Source: Terriglobales bacterium
GTDB taxonomy: Bacteria; Acidobacteriota; Terriglobia; Terriglobales; Acidobacteriaceae
NCBI GenBank assembly: GCA_035651995.1
Contig: DASRER010000020.1
Span: 277,076-341,075 of the forward strand
DNA length: 64,000 bases
Direction of reading: 5' to 3'
Part shown: piece by piece, positions 1-8,942 of the stretch
Layout: every line of letters begins with the position of its first letter
Numbering within the stretch: the stretch's first letter is position 1
Translations under genes and position numbers: made by a program
The notes under the pieces: generated by a model
The model's input: only the letters and a program-made list of their open reading frames with translations
What the model was told of the DNA's origin: nothing
The model's database searches: none

Positions 1-200
<200 letters not shown>

Positions 201-227
201 TCACCGGGCGGCGCGCGGCGTACTCTC

Positions 228-701
228 ATGACTGTGCAGACCCTCGGCATCGCGCGCGACGCCGGCCGTGAGCCCCCGCCAATGGGAATCAGGCTGATTG
301 CGTTGCTGAGTGCGGCGCTGGCGCTGTATCTCGCCGCGACGGGCGCGCTGTTGTGGGCCGGCAGGATTTGGTTCTCCTGGGGCGCGCCGCTGCTGTTCAC
401 CATGGAGGTCGCCGGGCCGGGAGCGTTCTTTGCCGGCGGCGCGATGTACGGCGTGAATGCTTATGGACTGTTCAGGCGGCGGAACTGGGCCCGGCGCCTG
501 ACCTTTGTGCTGGCCCTGGCGGGCGCGGTGATGGCGATTCCCGACGTTTCGGCCGCAGTGGCGTATGTGCAGCTGTGGCGAATCGTGCGCACCGGCGGAG
601 CGCTGATCGCACGCGTGGTGGTGATCTGGTATCTGTCGCAGGAGGGCACGCGGGACGCGTTTGGTCCGGCTCAGGGCGAGCAGGCCACGCGGAACCCATA
701 A
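228..701 (+). CDS. Small multi-pass membrane protein of unknown function
   Basis: Protein of 157 residues from the ATG at 228; a GTG at 198 would add ten residues with no better ribosome site. After a short polar N-terminus there are about four hydrophobic stretches (around residues 16-40, 50-75, 85-108 and 115-135), with basic FRRRNWARR between the second and third, so it is predicted to sit in the inner membrane. No catalytic motif is visible and I do not recognise the family. Its 3' end overlaps the 3' end of the FGE-like gene on the other strand by about 30 bases. Confidence 0.7.
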   Translation: MTVQTLGIARDAGREPPPMGIRLIALLSAALALYLAATGALLWAGRIWFSWGAPLLFTMEVAGPGAFFAGGAMYGVNAYGLFRRRNWARRLTFVLALAGAVMAIPDVSAAVAYVQLWRIVRTGGALIARVVVIWYLSQEGTRDAFGPAQGEQATRNP

Positions 702-1414
702 TCCGCGTAGTGAAAGTCTGGCGGGATACTCGAACGCGCGGCGCAGCGTGAAATCTTCACGTGATGTCGCCAGGAACCGCCGCGGGATGAGCGGCGTTCG
801 CCGCTCGCAGGTCCCTGCGGGTTTCGTTCGGGGGAGTCGGCGTAGTAGTCCGGCGCGAACCAGTCCTTGCACCATTCGTGCACGTTCTCGCACATGTCAA
901 ACAGGGCGTAGGCATTGGGCGGCGCGGTCGCCACCTGCTCAGGGCCATGCAGCCAGCGAGCGGAATAGTTGGGGCGCGATTGCGCCGGTTCGTTGCCCCA
1001 GGGAAACAGCTTCGACTCGCTGCCTCCGCGTGCAGCGCGCTCCCACTCTGCTTCCGTGGGCAGGCGGAAGTTGCGTCCGGTTTGCGCGCTCAGCCAATCG
1101 CAGTAAGCGACGGCTTCGAACCACGACACGGCGACGACGGGCTGGCGCGGATTGCTGAAGTCAGGCTCGCCCCAGTGCGGCGGCGGCGGCGCGCAGGTTG
1201 CTGCCAGGAACCGCGCATACTCGCCGTTCGTGACCTGAGTGGCGGCGAGATGGAACGCGTCGACGAAGACACGGTGCGCCGGGCGTTCATTGTCGCTGAC
1301 TGGGACGGCGGCACGCGCGGCTTCGGCGCCGCTGGTCCCCATCAGGAACGAGCCGGCTGGGATGGCGATGAGCTGGGGGAGAAGGGCTTCGTGGATTGTT
1401 CCGGTGGCCGTCAT
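671..1414 (-). CDS. Formylglycine-generating-enzyme-like (SUMF1/FGE-sulfatase domain) protein
   Basis: 247 residues from the ATG at 1414; upstream in-frame residues look random. The family fold is clear: IPAGSFLMG at the start, then LPTEAEWERAARGG, FPWGNE, NAYALFDMCENVHEWCKDW, SSRGGSW, and RCAARSSIPPDFHYADYGFR at the end. True FGE oxidises a sulfatase Cys to formylglycine using a Cys pair spaced five residues apart in the last motif. Here only the second Cys (RCAARS) remains and the first position is Val. No sulfatase gene lies nearby. It could therefore act on another substrate, as ergothioneine- or pyoverdine-type relatives do. Confidence 0.85.
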   Translation of the reverse strand: MTATGTIHEALLPQLIAIPAGSFLMGTSGAEAARAAVPVSDNERPAHRVFVDAFHLAATQVTNGEYARFLAATCAPPPPHWGEPDFSNPRQPVVAVSWFEAVAYCDWLSAQTGRNFRLPTEAEWERAARGGSESKLFPWGNEPAQSRPNYSARWLHGPEQVATAPPNAYALFDMCENVHEWCKDWFAPDYYADSPERNPQGPASGERRSSRGGSWRHHVKISRCAARSSIPPDFHYADYGFRVACSP

Positions 1415-1607
1415 GGCAGCACGCGGACGAGGGCGTCCGAGCCACGCAGGGGAATGCCACCCGGGCGAGGCCGCCCGGCTCCGCACACGCGCACTTGGCT
1501 CACGCCAAACAGTGTGCCGGCGGCAGGGATGCTTCGGCTCCGGATTACCGGCGCAACGCCGGCAATCCTCCGCTCAGCATGACGGAAACTGATGCTCACG
1601 ACCCTGA

Positions 1608-3014
1608 TTACAGGATGTACCGCGACAAATCCTGGTCCTTCACGATCTCGGCCAGCGTCTTGCGCACGTAGTCGGCATCCACGGTGACGTTTTTCTCGGT
1701 AACCTCGGGCGCGCTGAAGCTGATCTCGTCGAGCACGCGCTCCATGATGGTGTGCAGGCGGCGGGCGCCAATGTTCTCCGTGCCCTCGTTCACCTTGAAG
1801 GCGAAATTGGCGATCTCGTCGAGCGCTTCGCGGGTGAATTCCAGCTTGAGGCCTTCGGTCTCGAGCAGCGCGGTGTACTGCTTCACCAGCGACGACTTCG
1901 GTTCGGTCAGGATGCGGATGAAGTCTTCGATGGTGAGCGACTGCAACTCCACGCGGATGGGGAAGCGGCCCTGGAGCTCGGGGATCAGGTCCGAGGGCTT
2001 GGAGACGTGGAACGCGCCGGCGGCGATGAACAGGATGTGGTCGGTGCGCACCATGCCGTAGCGCGTGTTCACGGTGGTGCCTTCGACGACGGGCAGGATG
2101 TCGCGCTGCACACCTTCGCGGGAAACGTCGGGCCCGTGGCCGCTTTCGCGGCCGGCGATCTTGTCGAGCTCGTCGAGGAAGATGATGCCGGCGTTCTCCA
2201 CGCGCTCCACCGCGATGCGCGTGACCTGGTCCATGTCGATCAGGCGCTGCTCTTCTTCCTGCACCAGATAGTCGAGCGCCTCGCTGACCTTCATGCGGCG
2301 CTTCTTGGTGCGCTGCCCGAAAATGTTGGGCAGCATGTCTTTCACGTTGATGTCCATCTCCTCCACGCCCTGGTTGGAGATGACTTCGAACGCGGGGAAA
2401 CTCTTTTCGCGGACTTCGAGCTCGACCATGCGCTCGTCGAGCTTGCCCTCCCGCAGCTGCTGGCGAAGTTTTTCGCGGGTGCGGGAGTGCGAGTCGCCCG
2501 GCGCGGAGTGTTCGAAGCCGACAATGGCGGTGGATCCTTCGGCGCGCGGCTTGTCGCCCGGCAGGAGCAAGTCGAGCAGGCGCTCCTCGGCGTTGAGCTC
2601 GGCCTTGTCGGCGACGTCTTCCAGTTTTTCTTCGCGCACCATGTCGATGCCGATCTCGACCAGGTCGCGGATCATCGACTCCACGTCGCGGCCCACGTAG
2701 CCGACCTCGGTGAACTTGGAGGCCTCGACCTTCAAGAAGGGCGAGTTGGTGAGCTTGGCAAGGCGGCGCGCGATCTCGGTTTTGCCCACGCCGGTCGGGC
2801 CGATCATGATGATGTTCTTCGGCATGATCTCTTCGGCGAGATCGGGCGCGAGCTTCTGGCGGCGCATGCGGTTGCGCAGCGCGATCGCGACGGCGCGCTT
2901 GGCGGCGTGCTGGCCCACAACGTACTTATCGAGCTCGCTGACGATTTCGCGCGGCGTGAGGTCGTCGAGTGCGAGCTGTTCTTCTTCGGCGGTGACTGGC
3001 AAATAAATGGCCAT
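1608..3014 (-). CDS. hslU: HslUV protease ATPase subunit HslU (ClpY)
   Basis: AAA+ unfoldase that feeds substrates to the HslV peptidase. Start taken at the ATG at 3014 (MAIYLPV), 468 residues, close to the family norm with an extra dozen N-terminal residues. Seen: [17 protein letters not shown], Walker A GPTGVGKT at residues 72-79, pore loop GYVGRD, a charged I-domain around residues 150-260, Walker [10 protein letters not shown], sensor region [11 protein letters not shown] and the C-terminal tail LSRYIL that docks into HslV. hslV lies 73 bases upstream on the same strand, so the two are probably one operon. Confidence 0.97.
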   Translation of the reverse strand: MAIYLPVTAEEEQLALDDLTPREIVSELDKYVVGQHAAKRAVAIALRNRMRRQKLAPDLAEEIMPKNIIMIGPTGVGKTEIARRLAKLTNSPFLKVEASKFTEVGYVGRDVESMIRDLVEIGIDMVREEKLEDVADKAELNAEERLLDLLLPGDKPRAEGSTAIVGFEHSAPGDSHSRTREKLRQQLREGKLDERMVELEVREKSFPAFEVISNQGVEEMDINVKDMLPNIFGQRTKKRRMKVSEALDYLVQEEEQRLIDMDQVTRIAVERVENAGIIFLDELDKIAGRESGHGPDVSREGVQRDILPVVEGTTVNTRYGMVRTDHILFIAAGAFHVSKPSDLIPELQGRFPIRVELQSLTIEDFIRILTEPKSSLVKQYTALLETEGLKLEFTREALDEIANFAFKVNEGTENIGARRLHTIMERVLDEISFSAPEVTEKNVTVDADYVRKTLAEIVKDQDLSRYIL

Positions 3015-3087
3015 AACTTCAGTCGCTGGCCGTCGGTCGTGGTCGCCGGCCAAGATCGGCCCGCGGCCTAAAACCGACAACGGGTTC

Positions 3088-3648
3088 TTACAGTTCCTCG
3101 ATCGTTACCCTGTCATTCGTAAAGATGCACGTCCTGGCGGCGATCTTCATGGCTTCTTCGGCGATGCGGCGCGCCGGCAGGTCGGTGTGCTCCAGCAGCG
3201 AGCGCGCCGACGAGAGCGCGTAAGGCCCGCCCGATCCGATGGCCGCCACGCCTTCATCGGGTTCGATGACGTCGCCCTGTCCGCTGATGAGAAACGTTTG
3301 CTGCTTGTCGGTGACGAGCAGCAGCGCCTCCAGGTGCCGCAGCGCCTTGTCGGTGCGCCAGTCTTTGGCCAGCTCGACGCAGGCGCGGCCCAGGTTGCCG
3401 TGAAATTGCTCAAGCTTGGTTTCGAAGCGGCTGAAGAGCGAAAAGGCGTCGGCGGTGGAGCCGGCAAAGCCGGCCAGGACCTTGTCCTGGTAGAGGCGGC
3501 GAATCTTGCGCGCGGTGTGCTTGATCACGCTCTCGCCCAGCGTGACCTGCCCGTCGCCGGCCATGACGACCGCGCCGTCGCGGCGGACGCAAAGCACGGT
3601 GGTGGAGCGAATGCGGCGCCGAGCGCGCCCTGATTGCGCTGTTTTCAT
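3088..3648 (-). CDS. hslV: HslUV protease peptidase subunit HslV (ClpQ)
   Basis: Threonine peptidase of the proteasome-like HslUV complex, 186 residues from the ATG at 3648. The mature N-terminus is recognisable as [19 protein letters not shown], so Thr16 should be the nucleophile and must be freed by removal of a 15-residue basic leader ([15 protein letters not shown]). E. coli HslV removes only the initiator Met. The rest is typical: VKVRR-like [36 protein letters not shown] near the end. It is first gene of the hslV-hslU pair. The dispersed GCGGAGGCGCGGAG-type repeat lies just upstream (3686-3712). Confidence 0.96.
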   Translation of the reverse strand: MKTAQSGRARRRIRSTTVLCVRRDGAVVMAGDGQVTLGESVIKHTARKIRRLYQDKVLAGFAGSTADAFSLFSRFETKLEQFHGNLGRACVELAKDWRTDKALRHLEALLLVTDKQQTFLISGQGDVIEPDEGVAAIGSGGPYALSSARSLLEHTDLPARRIAEEAMKIAARTCIFTNDRVTIEEL

Positions 3649-3685
3649 GCGTGTAACTGCCGATTATAGCAGTTGAAAACCGCTC

Positions 3686-3712
3686 ACCGCGGAGGCGCGG
3701 AGGCACGGAGAG
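3686..3712. repeat. Dispersed CGCGGAGGC-type intergenic repeat
   Basis: A short run of the form ACCGCGGAGGCGCGGAGGCA between hslV and the MFS gene. Similar single arms occur at 5095-5123, 10921-10948 and 34397-34424, and paired inverted arms occur at several gene junctions in this window. Confidence 0.6.
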
Positions 3713-3737
3713 ACTCTCCTATAGAATCGCTTTTTCC

Positions 3738-5015
3738 ATGCAGAGAACCCGCACGCTGGCGTTACTCGCCACCGCCGAACTGCTGGCCATGTCGCTTTGG
3801 TTTACCGGTACGGCGGTGTTGCCCGAGCTGGCGCGGCGATGGAATGCGGGGTTGGGACTGGCGTCCTGGCTGACGACGGCCGTGCAGATCGGGTTTGTGG
3901 CGGGCGCGCTGTTCTCGGCGGCGTTCAACCTGGCCGACGTGTTTCGGCCGTCGAGAGTCCTTGTGATCTGCGCGTTGGCCGGAGCGGGGGCGAACGCGGC
4001 ATTCGCTGCGGTGGCGGAAGACAACATCGCGCTCGCACTGTCCCTGCGATTTCTGACCGGAGCGTTCCTGGCGGGAGTGTATCCCACTGGTATGAAGTTG
4101 CTAGCCGGGTGGTATCGCGAAGGGCGGGGCCTCGCGATGGGCGTCCTGATTGGCGCGCTTACGGTGGGCTCAGCGCTGCCGCACGGCGCTCTCGCGCTGG
4201 GTGGACTGATGACGTCCCGCACCGGTGACTGGCGGTTGCCGGTCCTTGCCGCTAGCGGCCTCGCCGTAGTCGCGGCGGCCATCGTTGCGGTTGGCGTGCA
4301 CGACGGGCCGTATGCGGCGCCTTCGCCGAGTTTCGATCCCGGGCAAATCGGCGAAGCGTTCCGGAATCGCCGGTTGCGCCTCGCCAACTTCGGCTACCTC
4401 GGCCACATGTGGGAGCTGTACTCGATGTGGGGCTGGGTCGCGGTGATGCTGGCGGCAGCCTCGAGCGCCGGCGTGCGAAACCAGGCAATCGCGTTTGTGG
4501 CGATCGCGATCGGCACGCTCGGATGCGTGTGGGCAGGTGTGGTCAGCGACCGGGTAAGGGCGACGAGCGCAAACGAGGGCGTCCGCGCCACACAAGTCGC
4601 ACAACGCTCCCGCGTCACCATCTGGGCCATGGCGGTGAGCGGTGCGTGTTGCATCGCCGTCGCCCTGCTGTTCGATCATTTCTGGCTTGTCGTGCTGATT
4701 TCGCTCGTCTGGGGCATTGCTGTCATCGCCGACTCCGCGCAGTTTTCCACGATCATCAGCGAAGTCGCCGACCCGCGGTACGTCGGAACGGCGCTGACTA
4801 TGCAGGTGGCGATGGGATTTCTGCTGACAGCAGTTTCGCTGCGCGTGGTGGCATTCATCGCAGCGCACTGGGGATGGCGATGGGCGACGGCGAGCCTGGC
4901 GATCGGGCCGGCGCTGGGGATTTGGGCCATGGTGGCGTTGATGCGGGCGGAACGCGAACCGCAGGGTCGCGGAGGCGCGCAGGAAGAGATTCTTATCGCG
5001 GATCCACGCGGATGA
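3738..5015 (+). CDS. Major facilitator superfamily transporter
   Basis: 425 residues from the ATG at 3738. The sequence is almost wholly hydrophobic with about 12 membrane spans. N-terminal half carries LLAMSLWFTGTAVLPEL and, in the loop after span 4-5, LRFLTGAFLAGVYPTGMKLL and WYREGRGLAMGVLIGALTVG, the arrangement of nitrate/nitrite-porter-like and sugar-phosphate-like MFS proteins. A longer cytoplasmic loop separates the two halves (around residues 190-215). Substrate cannot be assigned. It stands alone between hslV (divergent) and the CBS gene (convergent), so context gives no hint. A dispersed GGATCCACGCGGATGACGCAGATG repeat covers its stop codon region. Confidence 0.85.
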   Translation: MQRTRTLALLATAELLAMSLWFTGTAVLPELARRWNAGLGLASWLTTAVQIGFVAGALFSAAFNLADVFRPSRVLVICALAGAGANAAFAAVAEDNIALALSLRFLTGAFLAGVYPTGMKLLAGWYREGRGLAMGVLIGALTVGSALPHGALALGGLMTSRTGDWRLPVLAASGLAVVAAAIVAVGVHDGPYAAPSPSFDPGQIGEAFRNRRLRLANFGYLGHMWELYSMWGWVAVMLAAASSAGVRNQAIAFVAIAIGTLGCVWAGVVSDRVRATSANEGVRATQVAQRSRVTIWAMAVSGACCIAVALLFDHFWLVVLISLVWGIAVIADSAQFSTIISEVADPRYVGTALTMQVAMGFLLTAVSLRVVAFIAAHWGWRWATASLAIGPALGIWAMVALMRAEREPQGRGGAQEEILIADPRG

Positions 5016-5128
5016 CGCAGATGAAACCAACCACACAGGTCCTGGGCCCGCGAACCGCGCGGGCCCAGGATGAAGCTTCTGGAGGGTGTTGTTTTCCCCT
5101 CGTCCCTGCGCCTCCGCGGTGAAAAGGC

Positions 5129-5563
5129 TCATCCGCCCGGCGAATCGTTCGCGTACTGGTCCTGGGCATCGAGCTGGTGGGTGAGTTCGTCAATGCGCGC
5201 CTGGAGCAGGTTGCGGATGGAGAGCATGCCGAGCAGGCGGCCGTCCTTGTCGACAATGGGCAGGTGGCGATAGTGCGAGTCCACCATGGCGGCCAGGGCC
5301 TCGCCGGCGCCGGTTTCGGGCGTGCCGAGCTCGACGGCGCGGGTCATGACCTCGTCGACGCTGACGCCGCGCGGGTCGCGTCCGCTGAGGGAGATTTTGC
5401 GCAGCACGTCGCGCTCGGTGAAGATGCCGGCCACGCGCCGCTCGGCGTCGAGCACGGCGACGGCGCCGACGCGGCGGTCGAGCATGAGCTGGATTGCGTC
5501 GGCTACGCTGGTTTCGGGGGTGACGGTGGCGGAAACCTCGTCACACATTTGCAGCAGATTCAT
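5129..5563 (-). CDS. Tandem CBS-domain protein
   Basis: 144 residues from the ATG at 5563 (MNLLQMCDEVSATVTP). Two CBS repeats fill the protein: first around residues 8-62 (VADAIQLMLDRRVGAVAVLD, GIFTERDVLRKI), second around residues 73-125 (MTRAVELGTPETGAGEAL, HLPIVDKDGRLLGMLSIRNL). CBS pairs bind adenosyl nucleotides and usually regulate a partner; this one has no fused catalytic domain. The same architecture appears fused to a site-2 protease at 54687-55814. It ends in a charged helix. The gene is followed by the amidohydrolase promoter region but runs in the same direction after a repeat-filled spacer. Confidence 0.88.
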   Translation of the reverse strand: MNLLQMCDEVSATVTPETSVADAIQLMLDRRVGAVAVLDAERRVAGIFTERDVLRKISLSGRDPRGVSVDEVMTRAVELGTPETGAGEALAAMVDSHYRHLPIVDKDGRLLGMLSIRNLLQARIDELTHQLDAQDQYANDSPGG

Positions 5564-5639
5564 GGCGCACCTCGCTGCCAGGGCCCCGGCTTCTGATCGC
5601 GAAATTATGAACCTGGGGATGGGGAAGTCAAGCGCCCAC

Positions 5640-5722
5640 ACCTCACACAGACGCGGAGTCACAGAGACTGAGGAAGTTAAGAGAACGGGATTCCCTGTGT
5701 GTCTCTGTGCCCCTGTGGTGGA
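5640..5722. repeat. Inverted pair of CACAGAGAC/GTCTCTGTG intergenic repeats
   Basis: Left arm CACACAGACGCGGAGTCACA (5644-5663, continuing GAGAC) and right arm GTGTGTCTCTGTGCCCCTGT (5697-5716) can fold into an imperfect hairpin. It fills the spacer between the amidohydrolase stop at 5725 and the CBS gene. It may serve as a transcription or RNA-processing signal; inferred only. Confidence 0.6.
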
Positions 5723-5724
5723 AG

Positions 5725-7032
5725 CTATTTCACGTCATTCCTGAACACCTTGCCATCCTTCATCACGAATCCCACGCTGCTCATGGCCTTGATGTCGCGT
5801 AGCGGATCGCCCTGCACGGCGATAATGTCGGCGAAGGCGCCGGGGGCGATGACGCCGATCTGGCCGTCCATGCCGAGCATGACGGCGGGGACGGAGGTGG
5901 CGGACTTGATCGCGGCCATGGGCGACATGCCGAGTTCGACCATGCGCGGAAATTCCTGCGCGATGGGCGACTTGGGGTCGGTCCACTCGAAGCTGCCCAC
6001 GTCGGTGCCGAAAACGATCTTCACGCCGGCCTTGAGCGCGCGCTGGAACGACGGATTGTGCACGGCGGCGCGTGCCCGATCGCGCTTGCCTTCAGGCGTG
6101 TTCTCCGGCGCCCACCAGTAGAGATACGGCGAGAGCGTTGGGCAGTACCACGTCCCCTGCTTCACCATCTGCGCCACGTCCTGGTCGGTGAGGTCGAGGC
6201 CGTGCTCGATGGAGTCGCATCCGCCGTCGAGCGCGCGGCGCATGCCGACGCCGCCGTAGGCGTGGCACGCCACCTTCCTGCCCCAGCCGTGCGCTTCGTC
6301 AACCACGGCGCGGATTTCGTCGAGCGTGAGCGTCGGCTGCGATTGCAGGTGGCCGGCGTCGTCCACCCAGGAGCGATGGGTCATGTACACCTTCAGCCAG
6401 TCCGCGCCGTGGTCAAGTTGCTCACGCGCGGCCTTGCGGAAGCCGACCGGGCCATCGGCCAGCTGCGCCCCCTTGGGCATGTCAAGTTCGGGCGCGTAAC
6501 CCTCGAGCGGATAGCCGCCGGTGGTCGACAGAGCGCGCGTGACCACGAACATGCGCGGGCCGGGAATGTGTCCTTCATTGATGGCGCGCTTGATGCCTAC
6601 GTCGCCGTAGCCGGCGCCCTCGGTCTCCAGGTCGCGAATCGTGGTGAAGCCCTGCTCGAGCGCGCGGCGCGCGGCCACCGCGGCGCGCGCAGCACGGTAG
6701 GCCAGCGGGTACTCGAGGATGTTGGCGTCGTATCCGCCCTTGGCCGGGTCTTCGCCCTGCAAAAAGATGTGCGTGTGCGACTCGATCAGGCCCGGCATGA
6801 CCGTGACCGAGGGCGCAAGGTTGATCACCGTCTCCGCCTGGCGCATCTCAGGCGAGTTGCCTTCCACCACGGCAACGATCTTGTTGCCGCGGATGATGAT
6901 GCCTTTGTCGTGCAGGACGGCGTCGCTCTTGCCATCGATCAGGTTGACGGCGCGAATCGCGATGGTCGGCGGTGCGGCTTGGGCGAAGGCGGCGGCCGAG
7001 AGCAGGATGAAAGCCAGTGCAAGCTTGCGCAT
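5725..7032 (-). CDS. Exported amidohydrolase (imidazolonepropionase/prolidase-like)
   Basis: 435 residues from the ATG at 7032, which gives a clean signal peptide (MRKLALAFILLSAAAFAQA, cleavage near AQA). Metal-dependent amidohydrolase barrel: ESHTHIF supplies the first HxH, VACHAYGG and DSIEHGLDL the later histidines, and FGTDVGSF the aspartate. A lysine ligand is likely near DWLKVYMTH. The sequence resembles the exported dipeptidase/Xaa-Pro-type amidohydrolases common in soil bacteria. The exact substrate is not readable. A RidA-like gene lies 77 bases upstream on the same strand, plausibly co-transcribed. Confidence 0.88.
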   Translation of the reverse strand: MRKLALAFILLSAAAFAQAAPPTIAIRAVNLIDGKSDAVLHDKGIIIRGNKIVAVVEGNSPEMRQAETVINLAPSVTVMPGLIESHTHIFLQGEDPAKGGYDANILEYPLAYRAARAAVAARRALEQGFTTIRDLETEGAGYGDVGIKRAINEGHIPGPRMFVVTRALSTTGGYPLEGYAPELDMPKGAQLADGPVGFRKAAREQLDHGADWLKVYMTHRSWVDDAGHLQSQPTLTLDEIRAVVDEAHGWGRKVACHAYGGVGMRRALDGGCDSIEHGLDLTDQDVAQMVKQGTWYCPTLSPYLYWWAPENTPEGKRDRARAAVHNPSFQRALKAGVKIVFGTDVGSFEWTDPKSPIAQEFPRMVELGMSPMAAIKSATSVPAVMLGMDGQIGVIAPGAFADIIAVQGDPLRDIKAMSSVGFVMKDGKVFRNDVK

Positions 7033-7108
7033 GAATCGGACCTCGAGGCTGAGTTTCAGCGAGCGCGGAACTGTAAACGCTTCCACCAACAAACTCAATC
7101 CCAAGCAG

Positions 7109-7498
7109 TCATTCGATGATGGCTTCGGCCTCGATCTCCACCAGCATCTCGGGCAGGATGAGCGCGCGCACCTCGACCATGCTTGTCGCGGGGCGGATGG
7201 CGCCGAAGAACTCGCCGTGGGCGCGGCCAACGGCTTCCCAGTCGCGCGCGATGTTGACCACGTACATGCGGGTGCGAACGACATCTTTCAAAGACGCCCC
7301 GGCGCGGGTCAGCGCGCTCTCGATGTTGCGCAGCGTCTGGATGGCCTGCGCGTGCGCATCGCCGATGCCGACAATGCTGCCGTCAGGCGCCGTCGCCGTT
7401 GTGCCTGAGACGTGCACCACGTTGCCCAGGCGCACCGCGCGCGAATAGCCGACCACCGGTTCCCATTGTGTACCGCTTGCGATGTTGGTGCGTGCCAT
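7109..7498 (-). CDS. RidA/YjgF/UK114-family protein
   Basis: 129 residues from the ATG at 7498 ([14 protein letters not shown]). Fold and motifs of the RidA superfamily: [47 protein letters not shown], and [15 protein letters not shown] at the end. RidA proper hydrolyses reactive enamine/imine intermediates and has an Arg in the last motif (around IPxPxxLVEIExIA, Arg105 region); here the equivalent strand has [12 protein letters not shown], so an Arg is nearby. Whether it is a true deaminase or one of the non-deaminating subfamilies is undecided. It probably shares a transcript with the amidohydrolase downstream. Confidence 0.88.
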   Translation of the reverse strand: MARTNIASGTQWEPVVGYSRAVRLGNVVHVSGTTATAPDGSIVGIGDAHAQAIQTLRNIESALTRAGASLKDVVRTRMYVVNIARDWEAVGRAHGEFFGAIRPATSMVEVRALILPEMLVEIEAEAIIE

Positions 7499-7896
7499 GG
7501 CGTGCTCCTGTGAGAAACGCAAGGTAAGAGGAAAAAGGTACAAGGTAAAAGGAAAAACGTGCCGCCGTTAGCAATGTAACGTGCCTGCTGCCAGGGTAGA
7601 AGTTGCCAGCATTCGTAGCGATTTTGCTGAGAACGGGAAGCGGAAAGCGGACAGCGCTCCTTGACTTTCTGCAACCAAAGTCGCCGGAGCGGGTTCGAAT
7701 AGACATAGAGGCGTCTGCGGTAAAGTCGCTCTGGGAGCGGCTTTGGGCGGGGGCCGGTTTCCATGGTCACCGCCGGCGTATGACGCCTGTAACCGCGGAC
7801 GTCACCGAAGAGTTCTTGCGTCAGCGCGGCAAACTGCGTTAAAGAATGGGCAGATGTTGAGCGTCCGTCGCGGGGAACGGACTCGGGGGTAAGTGG
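7499..7896. other. Gene-free spacer with purine-rich repeats
   Basis: About 400 bases between two divergent genes. It holds an AAGGTAAGAGGAAAAAGGTACAAGG-like purine run next to the RidA start, and otherwise no ORF, tRNA or clear hairpin that I can support. It presumably contains both promoters. Confidence 0.5.
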
Positions 7897-8448
7897 ATGA
7901 TCTCTGAATCGCATCCGCTGCAACAGCTTTTCCGCGAGCTGGTGGGCCGCAATTTCAACGACGGAGTCGGCCTGCACGACGAGGAAGTGGGCGCGTACGT
8001 GGCCAACATGCTCACCGAGTTCTGCGAAACCGAGCAGCTCCACCGGATCCGGAACGCGGCCAACCGTCCGCTCAGCGATGTGGGCGAGATGCTGCTCGAG
8101 TCAGATCCTGTGTACGGCGACGCGCCCTCGTTCGACCGCGAGCGCCAGGTGCGAAAGCACATTGGCGACTACACGCTCTTCTTCACCGGCATGTTTCCCG
8201 AGAGCATCAACCAGTTCCGCCTGCGCCGTGCGCGGCTGGAAAACTTTATCGACTTCATGAAGGCCGGCAAAGAGAGCTACTACATCGTCAGCAAGTTCGA
8301 GCACTTCGAGTACGCGCGCGTGGCGCCGCTGTTCGGCAAGCTGGCGCGCGAGTTCGAGCGCTGCGTCTACGGACTCAACCTGGTGAAGAACGACCTGGCC
8401 GAGATGCAACATCCCATCGCGCGGCGGGCGGACGAAATACTGATGTAA
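7897..8448 (+). CDS. Conserved cytoplasmic protein of unknown function
   Basis: 183 residues from the ATG at 7897, preceded by GGGGTAAGTGG. No signal peptide or membrane span. The sequence is rich in helices and in charged and aromatic residues: HPLQQLFRELVGRNF at the start, then YVANMLTEF, HIGDYTLFFTGMFPE, and FYEH-like KFEHFEYARVAPLFGKLAREFE. Its regular, non-repetitive composition argues for a real gene and I have a weak impression of a conserved acidobacterial family, but no function can be read. It is followed 46 bases later by a small membrane protein. Confidence 0.75.
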   Translation: MISESHPLQQLFRELVGRNFNDGVGLHDEEVGAYVANMLTEFCETEQLHRIRNAANRPLSDVGEMLLESDPVYGDAPSFDRERQVRKHIGDYTLFFTGMFPESINQFRLRRARLENFIDFMKAGKESYYIVSKFEHFEYARVAPLFGKLAREFERCVYGLNLVKNDLAEMQHPIARRADEILM

Positions 8449-8494
8449 GCGAAGCGATCGCGCCAGGTCGTCAGCTCCCGCGTATGATTGAGTC

Positions 8495-8842
8495 GTGGCT
8501 GACCGCTATTCCGCCGTATTTCACATCTTTGGCTCGGGACCTGTGTCTGTTTCCAACCGCTGGCTTGCCGCCCTGCTGCACTTCGCCCTCTTGCTGGCGG
8601 TTTCGACCGGACTTTCCTTGTTGACCTTCTGTCTCACCCTGTTAGCGTCCATCATGATCCTTGTCATCCGAGGATTTGTGATAGGCTCAAGGCCAGACAT
8701 GACGATTGCCTACCGCAACATCGCCTTGCCGGCCGCGCTGGTCGCGCTGCCGCTGGCGTTCGCCGGGTTGCTCATCTGGGAGCGGATGGCGGTGCGGCGC
8801 GGCCTTGAGCCCAACAGGTCGCAAGTTTCTCCTCGAACATAA
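8495..8842 (+). CDS. Small two-span membrane protein, unknown
   Basis: 115 residues from a GTG at 8495 (no ATG fits). Two or three hydrophobic spans: around residues 24-60 (LAALLHFALLLAVSTGLSLL onward) and 76-95 (ALPAALVALPLAFAGLLI), then a basic tail. No motif recognised. Start and reality of the gene are both moderately uncertain; the coding direction agrees with its neighbours. Confidence 0.5.
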   Translation: MADRYSAVFHIFGSGPVSVSNRWLAALLHFALLLAVSTGLSLLTFCLTLLASIMILVIRGFVIGSRPDMTIAYRNIALPAALVALPLAFAGLLIWERMAVRRGLEPNRSQVSPRT

Positions 8843-8942
8843 CCGCTTCGCCCTCTGCGCGGGCCGCGGCTGAATCTGCCGTTTGACCCCTCCGAAATTG
8901 CTCCGCTACACTCGAAAATTCACGATTGACGCAGGTTTTTCT

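Noticed and set aside
1752..3071. 439-codon open frame on the plus strand opposite hslU
   Set aside because: It is the antisense of hslU, whose motifs are complete. High GC makes long antisense frames common; the translation is His/Ala/Val-rich with no domain.
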